Below are positions 1-7,350 of a stretch of DNA of 9,229 nt, piece by piece; position 1 is the first letter of the stretch, and every line of letters starts with the position of its first letter. A model generated the notes under the pieces. The model saw only the letters and a list, made by a program, of their open reading frames with translations, had not been told where the DNA came from and did not search any database. Source of the stretch: an uncultured Christensenellaceae bacterium (GTDB lineage Bacteria > Bacillota > Clostridia > Christensenellales > Pumilibacteraceae). The translations under genes were made by a program, and so were the position numbers. Location: assembly GCA_910588315.1 (NCBI GenBank), contig CAJUQF010000041.1, forward strand, positions 1 to 9,229, read 5' to 3'.

Positions 1-1
1 A

Positions 2-1723
2 GACTGTATATACGAAACGTTCAAAGACCGCAGTTATATAGTCGCCGGCGGATTCGAAACCAATCGCGGCATAGCGCATGGCTACGCGCAAATGTATCAA
101 GCGACAAAAGACGTTAAATATTTAAACGAAGCTGAACGCATAATACAAAACGACTGTATGGACGAAAACGGCTGGTACAAGACCGCGCTCCGCGGCGGAC
201 ATTTCTATCAGACGAGCAGCAACCGATGGGAAGTTTTGCATATGATAATGACGCTCGGTATTCTTTACGAAGAAACGGGCAACGGCGAATACTATAACGT
301 TATGTCGCAGATCTGGGAAGATATTTTGCAAACCGACATACACAACGGCGGCGGCTTTACCACCGACGAAAGCGCGCAGGGCGATCCCTACCGTGAAGGC
401 GTTATCGAAACGTGCTGCACTATTTCCTGGCTCGCGTTTACCAACGAATATTACAAGTATAACAAGTCCGTCGCCGTCGCCGACGAGTTCGAACGCTCGT
501 ACTACAACGCTATGCTCGGTTCTCTTCTCGACACCGATAAGTACTGTACTTACAATACGCCCATGAACGGCGTACAGGGCAGCTGCGGATATTACGACGG
601 GCGCAGAGTGACTTCGCAACAGGACATTTCGTTCCAATACAACAGCGGCTCGCCCGATATGAACTGCTGTCAGGCGAATCTCGCGCGCGGACTCGGTCAG
701 CTATCGGAATGGGCGGCTGTATCGGACGGCGATAAACTTTATCTCAATTACTTCGGCAACAGCAAGATAGAAACCGAAGTGTCGGGCAAAAACGTCGCCA
801 TACGCCAAACCACGACATATCCGGTTACCGGAGATATAGCGCTCGAGATCACCGACCTGTCCGAGCCTACGGAATTTTCGCTTATGATTCGTATCCCCTC
901 TTGGGCGCACGGCTCGGTAGCAACGGTAGACGGGGTACGCAATGTTCTCGATGCCGGCGAATATTACGAAGTGCGCAAAATCTGGCGCAACGGCGACAGG
1001 CTCGATCTCGATCTCGAAATACCGTTTATGTTCTGGACGGGCGAAAAAGCGCAAAATACATTTACATCGGTTTATCGCGGACCGATACTGCTCACGCTCG
1101 ACTCGCATTTTGCGAGCGATAAAACGCAGCAGAATACGGTTTTCGAAGCGACGAGTTTCGAATATTCCGACGTTGCGTCAGGCACTGCCGGCGGCTGCAT
1201 GCTGTTCTGCGACGTTCATACCGCGAGCGGCACGGTAAGACTCGTGGATTTTGCGAGCGCAGGCAAATACAACGGCGCAAGTTCCCCGTCAACGTATTGG
1301 TCGTGGCTGCGCGTTTCCGGAAATCCGGGCGCTATGTACGACGCGCATCAACGCTGGATGAACTCCGACAAGATACGTATCGATTTCGGCGCGGAGATCG
1401 TACCGGAACGCACCGCGTATTATCCGGGCGAAACGGTTCGGTTTAAACTTGCGATTCCAAACGACTGCGAAGTGTCGGACATACTCGGCGGCGATATACT
1501 CGAAATAACAAGCGACGGAGATTCTTATACTTTCGTAATGCCTGACGAACCTGTTACGGTAAACGTTCGATTCAAGCAATCGGGTATCGGTGATCCGCCG
1601 AAAGACGAGTCGAGCGCGCTTAAAATTTCGCTGATAAGCGTAGGAAGCGTGCTGGGCGCCGCGGCTATAGGTATAGGCGTCGTTTTCATTATCAAAAAAC
1701 GCAAACGCGCGGAGAAAAAATGA
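2..1723 (+). CDS. GH127/DUF1680 glycosidase (beta-L-arabinofuranosidase type), membrane-anchored, 5'-truncated by window edge
   Basis: The frame is open to the left edge, so 30 codons precede the first Met (92) and the true start lies outside. Numbering from that Met, the family's zinc/nucleophile cysteine site is visible: Glu106-Thr-Cys108 and the Cys192-Cys193 pair, matching Glu338/Cys340/Cys417/Cys418 of Bifidobacterium HypBA1. By that alignment roughly 195 residues, probably with a signal peptide, are missing. Glu93 in TTDES is the likely general acid, though it sits 13 residues before Glu106 rather than 16. Residues about 215-420 form the usual C-terminal beta-sandwich (IRIPSWA, then YRGPILL). 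Residues 440-495 resemble a small InlB-B-type repeat domain (YTFVMPDEPVTVNV). Residues about 511-534 are one transmembrane helix followed by KKRKR, with no LPXTG. Expected role: extracellular hydrolysis of beta-L-arabinofuranosides; GH146-type specificity is possible. The stop overlaps the next gene by ATGA. Confidence 0.88.
   Translation, partial: DCIYETFKDRSYIVAGGFETNRGIAHGYAQMYQATKDVKYLNEAERIIQNDCMDENGWYKTALRGGHFYQTSSNRWEVLHMIMTLGILYEETGNGEYYNVMSQIWEDILQTDIHNGGGFTTDESAQGDPYREGVIETCCTISWLAFTNEYYKYNKSVAVADEFERSYYNAMLGSLLDTDKYCTYNTPMNGVQGSCGYYDGRRVTSQQDISFQYNSGSPDMNCCQANLARGLGQLSEWAAVSDGDKLYLNYFGNSKIETEVSGKNVAIRQTTTYPVTGDIALEITDLSEPTEFSLMIRIPSWAHGSVATVDGVRNVLDAGEYYEVRKIWRNGDRLDLDLEIPFMFWTGEKAQNTFTSVYRGPILLTLDSHFASDKTQQNTVFEATSFEYSDVASGTAGGCMLFCDVHTASGTVRLVDFASAGKYNGASSPSTYWSWLRVSGNPGAMYDAHQRWMNSDKIRIDFGAEIVPERTAYYPGETVRFKLAIPNDCEVSDILGGDILEITSDGDSYTFVMPDEPVTVNVRFKQSGIGDPPKDESSALKISLISVGSVLGAAAIGIGVVFIIKKRKRAEKK
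1711..1714 (+). promoter_or_regulatory. Ribosome binding site GGAG for the regulator gene
   Basis: GGAG lies five bases (all A) before the ATG at 1720, inside the last codons of the glycosidase. It supports that ATG as the start and fits translational coupling through the ATGA overlap. Confidence 0.75.
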
Positions 1724-2655
1724 TAAAGAACTTCAACAAGATCCTCGACCTTAAAATCGAGAACGACAAAGAAGTCGAAAAGCTTGTCAAAGCGCTCGAC
1801 TGCAAAAGCAGACGCGACATATTGCGGCTATTGAGCCGCGGTCCCATGGGTATGATAGAAATAGCCGAAAAATTGAACATGCCAAAGTCCTCACTGTCCG
1901 AACACGTGCGCGTACTCATCGGCTCGGGAATTGTATCTGTCGTCGGACAAAAAGACGGACGCGGTCAAAGCAAAGTTATATCGCGTCAGTTTGAAAAGAT
2001 CGCGATCTCGATCAACAGCGAAGAGCGACAGGGCGAATTCAAAAACCATTCGCATCATATCCCCATCGGATCGTATTCTGCGTTCGATATAAACAAATAT
2101 TGCGGGATGTTGAGCGAAGAAGGTTATATCGGCGCACGCGACGACAAACTGAGTTTCTACTCTCCCGTGCGATTCATCGCTCAGCTTATTTGGTTCGATT
2201 ACGGATATCTCGAATATACCGTACCCATACAAAAGATCGATCGCAACAAGATAGTATCGATATCCATTTCGGCTGAACTATGTTCGGAAGCGCCCGGCTA
2301 CAACGAGAACTGGAAATCCGATATAACGTTTACTATGTGCGGCAAGGACGTTTGCGTCTACACTTCGCCCGGCGACTACGGCGCAAGGCGTGGGCTGCTT
2401 ACCCCCGAATGGTGGTCGGAAGGTACGCAATACGGCGTTATAAAACAGATAGAAGTGACCGAGCAGGGCACGTTTCTCGACGGCACTTTTGTCTCGTCCG
2501 TAACAATAAACGAACTCGATCTATCCGATAATCTGTTCACGTTTCGCATAGGAGTCAAGGAAAACGCGAAAAATCGCGGAGGGATCAACCTGTTCGGCAG
2601 AAAGTTCGGCGATCACAACCAAAACATCATCGTCACTTTCACTTATAAAGAATAG
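1720..2655 (+). CDS. ArsR-like winged-helix transcriptional regulator with C-terminal beta-rich sensor-like domain
   Basis: The 311-residue protein has an ArsR/SmtB-type winged helix at about residues 20-92: CKSRRDILRLL, then helix-turn-helix IAEKLNMPKSSLSEHVRVL, then a wing rich in Gly, Asp and Arg. Classical ArsR proteins stop near 100-120 residues; here residues 107-311 form a second, beta-rich domain with the blocks ELCSEAPGYNENW, YTSPGDYGARRGLLTPEWW and GGINLFGRKFGD. I recognise these blocks from long ArsR-annotated regulators of Firmicutes that sit beside glycosidase genes. No metal-binding cysteine set of ArsR type is evident in the HTH part. The second domain probably binds a small ligand, perhaps a sugar, but this is inference. 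Translation is coupled to the GH127 gene by ATGA, so the two are co-expressed and the GH127 operon is a likely target. There is no TM helix; it should be cytoplasmic. Confidence 0.85.
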   Translation: MIKNFNKILDLKIENDKEVEKLVKALDCKSRRDILRLLSRGPMGMIEIAEKLNMPKSSLSEHVRVLIGSGIVSVVGQKDGRGQSKVISRQFEKIAISINSEERQGEFKNHSHHIPIGSYSAFDINKYCGMLSEEGYIGARDDKLSFYSPVRFIAQLIWFDYGYLEYTVPIQKIDRNKIVSISISAELCSEAPGYNENWKSDITFTMCGKDVCVYTSPGDYGARRGLLTPEWWSEGTQYGVIKQIEVTEQGTFLDGTFVSSVTINELDLSDNLFTFRIGVKENAKNRGGINLFGRKFGDHNQNIIVTFTYKE

Positions 2656-2680
2656 TTATATTACTTTCCATAAACACGAA

Positions 2681-2711
2681 AAGCCCGACATGCCGGTGGC
2701 ATGTCGGGCTT
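2681..2711. terminator. Bidirectional intrinsic terminator between convergent genes
   Basis: A perfect 14-bp inverted repeat (2681-2694 with 2698-2711) encloses a 3-base loop. It lies 25 bases after the stop of the plus-strand regulator and 15 bases after the stop of the minus-strand GH2 gene. The stem starts AAGCCCG and ends CGGGCTT, so both strands end the stem in TT, with short A/T-rich flanks rather than a long U-tract. Confidence 0.85.
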
Positions 2712-2726
2712 CTATATAATAACCGA

Positions 2727-4478
2727 TTATTTTCTGTTTTCGAATATTTCCTTGAGTTTTGCATTGTCGAACTTGGGTTTGTGGTCCTCGTCCAACAGTC
2801 CGTTAATTTCCTGCTGTACGTCGGTGAGCTGGGTATAGCAGTATCCGCCGAAATCGCATTCGTATATGCCTTTCATAAGATTTTCGAGCCGCGCATAGAA
2901 CTCGTCCGCGGTCTTGGCGCCGCTGTTATAGCCCCAATTCCCGTCCTTGACATTGCTTTGCATAGCTATACCGCCGAACTCGGTAAGTAGTACGGGCTGA
3001 CCGCTGTAGCGGCAACCTTCCGCCATAAGTTTTCTGCCCTGCGGGTACATCGTATCGAATTTCTCGGGATCGTACTTCGTTTTGAAGTTGTCTCCGGAAT
3101 AGGCGTAATCGTGTATGCCGAGTATGTCTGTTGCGTCCACACATTCCCAACCGTCGTTGGTGGAAATCGGACGGCTGCCGTCCACGGCATGCGTCAAATA
3201 GTACATAGCGCGGGCGTAATTCTGTTGATTCTCGTCGGTAAGGATCTTGCGCACGCCCCAGCTCTCGTTGAGCGGCACGTAGCACACTACGCTCGTAAAG
3301 TTGCGCGCCACTGCGAGTATTTCCTGCCATTCTTTTGTCTGCGCCGCGATCTCGGCGGGATTGAAGTTATACGCCGAAGGCATTTCGCACCAGGTCAAAA
3401 ATCCCAGCTCGTCTGCGAGATAATAGAAGTACGGGTCCTCGAATTTTTGATGCTTGCGCGCGCCGTTGAAGCCCATCGCTTTGGACATCTCGATATCGTG
3501 TTTGAGTTCGTCCACCGACGGCGGAGTTATACCGCTTTCCTTCCAATATCCCTGATCGAGTATCAAACGTTGATACAGCGGACGGTTATTGAGCGTGACC
3601 TTGCCGCCGTTATCGATCGAAACTTTGCGCATACCGAACCGCGTGTGAGCGAGGTCGACGGTTTTGCCTTCCGCTTTGAGTTCGACGTCTACGTAGAACA
3701 GGTTGGGCTGCTCCGGCGTCCAGTACTGTTTTTCATCGACGAAATCGCCTTCCATGAGCGAAACGCTATAGCGCGAATGTTTGCCGTCGAGCGAGAACTT
3801 CTGCGTCTTGATCTTTTTGCCGTCGTACATAACGGTCAACACGAGTTCATCCGCCGTGCCGTACAGCGTAGTCACTTCGCCGGAGAACGAACAAGTATCT
3901 ATATCCGGTGTAATATTAAACGCGCTTATCGCGTCGGCGCCGGCAAACTCCACCCATACGCTCTGCCATATGCCGGTGTTGGGAACATACCAGCAACTGA
4001 ACGGTTTGTCGAGCCAGCTCTGCTTGCCGCGCGGTACGCCGGGATCGGCGGGATCGTAACAACGCACTACGACGGTGTTTTCACCGCTCGCGTTAAGATA
4101 CGGCGTGATGTCCGCCGAGAACGGCGAAAAACCGCCGACGTGATATGCGGCATGATAACCGTTGACCCAAACGTCGGTCTCGTAATCACACGCGTTAAAG
4201 CACAACAGCGCGCGCTTACCCGTCATGCCTTTGCCGAGCTTAAAGCTCTTGCGGTACCACACCGTGCGGTGCGGGGTCGTATCGCCTATCCCGCTTGCCG
4301 GATATTGGTATGTAAACGGCACTTGTATGCGCATATCGAGCGCGGTCTTGCCGGTGTGGAACGCTTTACTCTCGCCGTCACGGGCGTCGTCGTAAGCAAA
4401 TTCCCATTCGCCGTTTAGAGGCAGCCATTCGTCGCGCTTGAACTGCGGACGAGGGTACTCGTTTCTGATTGTTTTCAT
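2727..4478 (-). CDS. GH2 family glycoside hydrolase, cytoplasmic (beta-galactosidase/beta-glucuronidase type, substrate unknown)
   Basis: From the Met at 4478 the protein has 583 residues and begins MKTIRNEYPRPQFKRDEW, the usual N-terminus of short GH2 enzymes. A longer frame to 4529 exists, but AAGGAAG sits just upstream of 4478, so that start is preferred. Domains: sugar-binding jelly roll about 10-180 (QVPFTYQYPASGIGD, VWVNG), Ig-like sandwich about 185-285, TIM barrel from about 290 to the end. The acid/base is Glu405 in VPLNESWG and the nucleophile Glu500 in LLTEFGG; the 95-residue gap is normal for GH2. No signal peptide is present, so it should act on imported oligosaccharides. Specificity within GH2 (galactoside, glucuronide, mannoside, arabinoside) cannot be read from the sequence. 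It has its own leader, converges on the regulator, and follows the ABC operon on the same strand after a 137-bp gap. Confidence 0.9.
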   Translation of the reverse strand: MKTIRNEYPRPQFKRDEWLPLNGEWEFAYDDARDGESKAFHTGKTALDMRIQVPFTYQYPASGIGDTTPHRTVWYRKSFKLGKGMTGKRALLCFNACDYETDVWVNGYHAAYHVGGFSPFSADITPYLNASGENTVVVRCYDPADPGVPRGKQSWLDKPFSCWYVPNTGIWQSVWVEFAGADAISAFNITPDIDTCSFSGEVTTLYGTADELVLTVMYDGKKIKTQKFSLDGKHSRYSVSLMEGDFVDEKQYWTPEQPNLFYVDVELKAEGKTVDLAHTRFGMRKVSIDNGGKVTLNNRPLYQRLILDQGYWKESGITPPSVDELKHDIEMSKAMGFNGARKHQKFEDPYFYYLADELGFLTWCEMPSAYNFNPAEIAAQTKEWQEILAVARNFTSVVCYVPLNESWGVRKILTDENQQNYARAMYYLTHAVDGSRPISTNDGWECVDATDILGIHDYAYSGDNFKTKYDPEKFDTMYPQGRKLMAEGCRYSGQPVLLTEFGGIAMQSNVKDGNWGYNSGAKTADEFYARLENLMKGIYECDFGGYCYTQLTDVQQEINGLLDEDHKPKFDNAKLKEIFENRK

Positions 4479-4483
4479 ACATA

Positions 4484-4490
4484 CTTCCTT
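4484..4490 (-). promoter_or_regulatory. Ribosome binding site AAGGAAG that fixes the GH2 start at 4478
   Basis: On the minus strand AAGGAAG is followed by five bases and the ATG at 4478-4476. The in-frame alternative start at 4529 lies upstream of this site and within the putative promoter spacer, so it is unlikely to be used. Confidence 0.75.
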
Positions 4491-4506
4491 ATAGGTATTT
4501 TTATCT

Positions 4507-4536
4507 AATAAATGCATCGGCGCAATCATGCGTCAA
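4507..4536 (-). promoter_or_regulatory. Candidate sigma-A promoter for the GH2 gene
   Basis: On the minus strand TTGACG (4536-4531) is followed after 18 bases by TTTATT (4512-4507), which would start transcription near 4500 and give a leader of about 20 bases carrying the AAGGAAG site. The -35 matches 5 of 6 consensus bases and the -10 only 4 of 6, so this is a reasonable but unproven call. Confidence 0.4.
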
Positions 4537-4553
4537 GCGAACAACAGCTAACA

Positions 4554-4597
4554 CGGCGACGAAGGGATCGTGGATCCACCTGCATATCGAGTCGCCG
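4554..4597. other. Nested inverted repeats upstream of the GH2 gene (possible operator)
   Basis: CGGCGAC (4554-4560) and GTCGCCG (4591-4597) form a 7-bp inverted repeat with a 30-base interior that holds the 10-bp palindrome GTGGATCCAC (4570-4579). A second pair, TATCG (4585-4589) and CGATA (4598-4602), overlaps the right arm. No T-run follows on either strand, so it does not read as an intrinsic terminator for the ABC operon. A regulator site upstream of the GH2 promoter is possible; chance is not excluded at these lengths. Confidence 0.25.
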
Positions 4598-4615
4598 CGA
4601 TACACGTAGCACGCG

Positions 4616-6220
4616 TCACGTAATGAGTGTGCCGTCGCGGTTGACGGTTATTCCGTCGCCGGAGACCTTGATACGGAGTTTCTTTACGCCGAGAAAATGC
4701 TCATACTTATCCGCATAGAACGCGACGTAGTGCGGAAAGCCTTTTATCGAGCAATATACGAGCTTTTCGCCGTCCGTTCCCAACGTCTCTTCGTCCAAAC
4801 ACTCCGCACGTATCCCGCCCTTTTTTACGGCGGTTATCTTTGCTTTGCGATTGACTGAAAAACTCACCTTGCCGCGTTCGGGACCGAAATAATCCATGAC
4901 GCCGCCGCAAGCATGCAGTTTGCCGCCGGGGACTATCTTGCCGACGCTCTCCTGCTTATACACTCTGTAATGCGCGAGCGTGCGCTTTCCCGTTTCGGGA
5001 TCGAACAATTCGATATCGTCGGGCGAAACGTACAGTTTGCCGCAAAACCCGTCCGAATACAGCGTGAACTCGTTTCCGCAGGCAATGAACTTATCTCCGT
5101 CGTTTTCCGCCGCAAACTCGATGTCGCCCGGACGCGGTACAAACCGCAACGCTATACTGTTTACGCCTACTTTGACATTCCCGTACTCGCCGAAGAAACG
5201 CAGGCGGAAATCCTCGTTTGGCTTATACTCGATGCCGCAAAATCTCAACGTTTTACCGTCGAACGTCCCGTCGAAAAAACAACGTCTTTTCTCGCCGATG
5301 AGCGCAGCGCCGTCGCCGTCGAACAAACACTTCTTGCCGTCGTCGTAAGTATTGTACACGACGGTAGCCTTTCCTGCGTAGTCGGTATCGAACTCCATGG
5401 TATCCGGAATATCCGGCATTGCGTTTTCCACCGCAAGATACGGTATATACGGCTCTGCCGTCTTTGTGAACACGCCGTTTTTTACCGTGCCTTCCACTTC
5501 ACGCGCGTCGCCGATAAGCGTTTCGAGTACGTCGCGCGAATACGGGTATTTCCAAACGCGCTCCTTTTTACCGAACTGAACGCACTTCCCGTTATTCATA
5601 ACAAGAAGGTAATCGCCGACTATCATCGCCTCGCGCGGATTATGCGTCACGTAAACAACGGTCGTTTGCGGCAGACGTTCGCACACCTTGGCAATGAGCG
5701 CTATATATTCGTCGCGCTGTTCCTGCGCGATATTGGACAGAGGCTCGTCAAAAAGTATGAGCGACGGATCGCGAACTATCGCGCGCGCGATCGCCACGCG
5801 CTGCTGCTGTCCGCCCGAAAGATAACGCGGGAGCTGGTTCTTGAACTTTAACAGTTCCAAATCGTTAAGCACGGCTCTGACGCGCTTTTCTTCTTCGTCG
5901 CGCGGCAAGCCGTAACGGTCGAGCGCGATCGCCACGTTTTCCCAAACCGTCATGCGCGGATACAGTATATAGTCCTGAAAAACAACCGCTGTGTCGCGCT
6001 GCTTGATAGGACTGTCCTTATAGAACACACCGTCCAAATACAGCTCGCCCGCCGTCGGTTTTTCCAAGCCGGACAGTATGCGCAATAGCGTCGTCTTGCC
6101 GCAACCGGACTCGCCGAGTACGGACACCACGCTCCCGCTCGGAATATCGACGGTAAAACCGTTAAGCGCGTACACGCCGCCGTCGAATACTTTTGTCAAA
6201 TATTTTGCGGTTATGTTCAC
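4616..6220 (-). CDS. MalK/UgpC-like ABC transporter ATPase with enlarged C-terminal region
   Basis: This 534-residue protein has a nucleotide-binding domain typical of the CUT1 sugar-importer ATPases: Walker A GESGCGKT (36-43), Q-loop Gln82, signature LSGGQQQR (134-141), Walker B ILFDE with Glu159, and H-loop His193. Numbering is almost the same as in E. coli MalK. The D-loop is unusual: after DEPLSN the usual Leu-Asp is Ile164-Ala165, so the conserved Asp is absent. The C-terminal part (about 240-534) is some 160 residues longer than in MalK; a piece at 396-406 (LYVSPDDIELF) looks like the TOBE motif of MalK proteins, and the rest is unassigned beta-rich sequence. The start is GTG, overlapping the previous stop as GTGA. 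It is the last gene of the four-gene operon and the only soluble product. Likely peripheral on the inner membrane face, driving a transporter or membrane complex; the partner is uncertain. Confidence 0.85.
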   Translation of the reverse strand: MNITAKYLTKVFDGGVYALNGFTVDIPSGSVVSVLGESGCGKTTLLRILSGLEKPTAGELYLDGVFYKDSPIKQRDTAVVFQDYILYPRMTVWENVAIALDRYGLPRDEEEKRVRAVLNDLELLKFKNQLPRYLSGGQQQRVAIARAIVRDPSLILFDEPLSNIAQEQRDEYIALIAKVCERLPQTTVVYVTHNPREAMIVGDYLLVMNNGKCVQFGKKERVWKYPYSRDVLETLIGDAREVEGTVKNGVFTKTAEPYIPYLAVENAMPDIPDTMEFDTDYAGKATVVYNTYDDGKKCLFDGDGAALIGEKRRCFFDGTFDGKTLRFCGIEYKPNEDFRLRFFGEYGNVKVGVNSIALRFVPRPGDIEFAAENDGDKFIACGNEFTLYSDGFCGKLYVSPDDIELFDPETGKRTLAHYRVYKQESVGKIVPGGKLHACGGVMDYFGPERGKVSFSVNRKAKITAVKKGGIRAECLDEETLGTDGEKLVYCSIKGFPHYVAFYADKYEHFLGVKKLRIKVSGDGITVNRDGTLIT

Positions 6221-7350
6221 TCGTCACCGCCCTGCCCGTTCGACTCGTCGACGTTCGACGCGCTATCATCGTTCGAGCCGGAGTTACCTATCCCGTCGTT
6301 TGCGACGGTTGTATCCGTTATCGTATCGTGTTCGACGCTCTGCGAAACGCATTCTTCCATTCCGGCTGCGTCGATATTGCCTTCGCTTTCGACCGAACCG
6401 TCGGCGCTGTCGACAGTCGTTTCTTCGGTGTCAGCATCGGGATCGGTTTCTTTGTCGTAATCGATATTGCCCGCGCCGCGCATACCCATACGTACGAAAT
6501 CCGGATACGAATATTTATTGATGAATTCGTCGAACACGCCGTGACAGTACACTGTCTGCATTACGCCAGCAAAACCCAGCGAAAATACTATCATAACGCA
6601 ATAGCCTATTATCTGCACGAACGCCCACGGCATAAACATAAAAATAAGTATCGGCAACAGCGAAAGCAAGCACACGCCGAGATTACGAAACAGTCTTTTA
6701 AAAGTCAGTTTCATACTGCTTATGATAAGCCTTCCGAACGTTATGTTGTACAGCGAACTCGCGTTGAACGCATACATCATCGCAATGATCCAAACGACTG
6801 CGAACAACACGGCAAGCGCCATAGCGACCGACATGCCGACCGCATTGTCGCGCGTCATGACAGCAAGCGACGCCGGCACGATATAGTTTACGAGCATCAA
6901 GACCACGCCCGTCAAAAGTCCCAAGAATATGAACTGTTTCCAGCTCTGCTTTATGCCTTTTGCGAAATCGGAAAGTATCTTTACGGGTTCGCCCCAGCAA
7001 ATGCGCCGGCATACGTATAAAAGCCCGGCAAGCCCGACACAGCCTATCATGATAAGCGGGATATCCGTACCGTAACGCAACAGCGTCAAGTATATGAGAT
7101 TGGAAAAAGATTCTGCGGCGGTCATGTTCGCCACATAGTTCGCAATATACGAGCCGGACAGAACATCCCAAACCATAAACGGAATAAAAAACAGCGCCGC
7201 CAAGAGATTGATACGGAATATTATGCCGAACCTTGTCCGCATGACGAACTTGAAAAGTTTGACACGCGTATCGGGCAGATCATCTTCGGTTATATCTTCT
7301 TCGCGCTGTTTGCCGAAAACCAAGCGCTTGATTATTCCTCTGTTTTTCAT
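6217..7350 (-). CDS. DUF624/YesL-like six-helix membrane protein with long acidic C-terminal tail
   Basis: The 377-residue protein has six predicted transmembrane helices at roughly 42-62, 97-115, 138-160, 173-193, 224-242 and 245-266. The block spanning residues 98-147 (GLAGLLYVCRRICWGEP, then SDFAKGIKQSWKQF) fits the DUF624 pattern of Bacillus YesL, a family found beside CUT1 sugar ABC transporter genes, function not established. YesL itself is only about 210 residues. Here an N-terminal charged stretch precedes helix 1 and residues about 293-377 form a tail rich in Asp, Glu, Ser, Thr and Asn with almost no basic residues. No EAA loop of MalF/MalG-type permeases is seen. Both ends overlap neighbours by four bases (ATGA upstream, GTGA downstream), so it is probably made in a fixed ratio with the ATPase, and may be its membrane partner (inference). 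Confidence 0.72.
   Translation of the reverse strand: MKNRGIIKRLVFGKQREEDITEDDLPDTRVKLFKFVMRTRFGIIFRINLLAALFFIPFMVWDVLSGSYIANYVANMTAAESFSNLIYLTLLRYGTDIPLIMIGCVGLAGLLYVCRRICWGEPVKILSDFAKGIKQSWKQFIFLGLLTGVVLMLVNYIVPASLAVMTRDNAVGMSVAMALAVLFAVVWIIAMMYAFNASSLYNITFGRLIISSMKLTFKRLFRNLGVCLLSLLPILIFMFMPWAFVQIIGYCVMIVFSLGFAGVMQTVYCHGVFDEFINKYSYPDFVRMGMRGAGNIDYDKETDPDADTEETTVDSADGSVESEGNIDAAGMEECVSQSVEHDTITDTTVANDGIGNSGSNDDSASNVDESNGQGGDE
6227..6233 (-). promoter_or_regulatory. Ribosome binding site AGGGCGG for the GTG-started ATPase gene
   Basis: AGGGCGG on the minus strand is six bases before the GTG at 6220-6218. It supports the GTG start and hence the GTGA overlap; the next Met in the frame would be far inside the nucleotide-binding domain. 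Confidence 0.55.

Noticed and set aside
122..637. Minus-strand open frame of 171 codons
   Set aside because: It is antisense to the GH127 catalytic region that carries the zinc-site residues.
2656..2726. Possible small RNA or attachment site in the convergent gap
   Set aside because: The only structure is a perfect hairpin placed as a terminator for both flanking genes; no promoter or integrase context was seen.
3111..4418. Plus-strand open frame of 435 codons
   Set aside because: It lies wholly antisense to the GH2 gene, whose catalytic and domain motifs are clear. The translation is rich in Arg, His and Val with no recognisable motif, as expected of a mirror frame.
4479..4529. 17-residue N-terminal extension of the GH2 protein
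   Set aside because: The AAGGAAG site is placed for the ATG at 4478, the family homology begins there, and the extension overlaps the putative promoter.
4913..5851. Plus-strand open frame of 312 codons
   Set aside because: It is antisense to the ABC ATPase, which has complete nucleotide-binding motifs; the antisense translation has no coherent domain.
6193..7020. Plus-strand open frame of 275 codons
   Set aside because: It is antisense to the DUF624-like gene and its acidic tail; its His/Arg/Tyr-rich composition is the complement of acidic codons.
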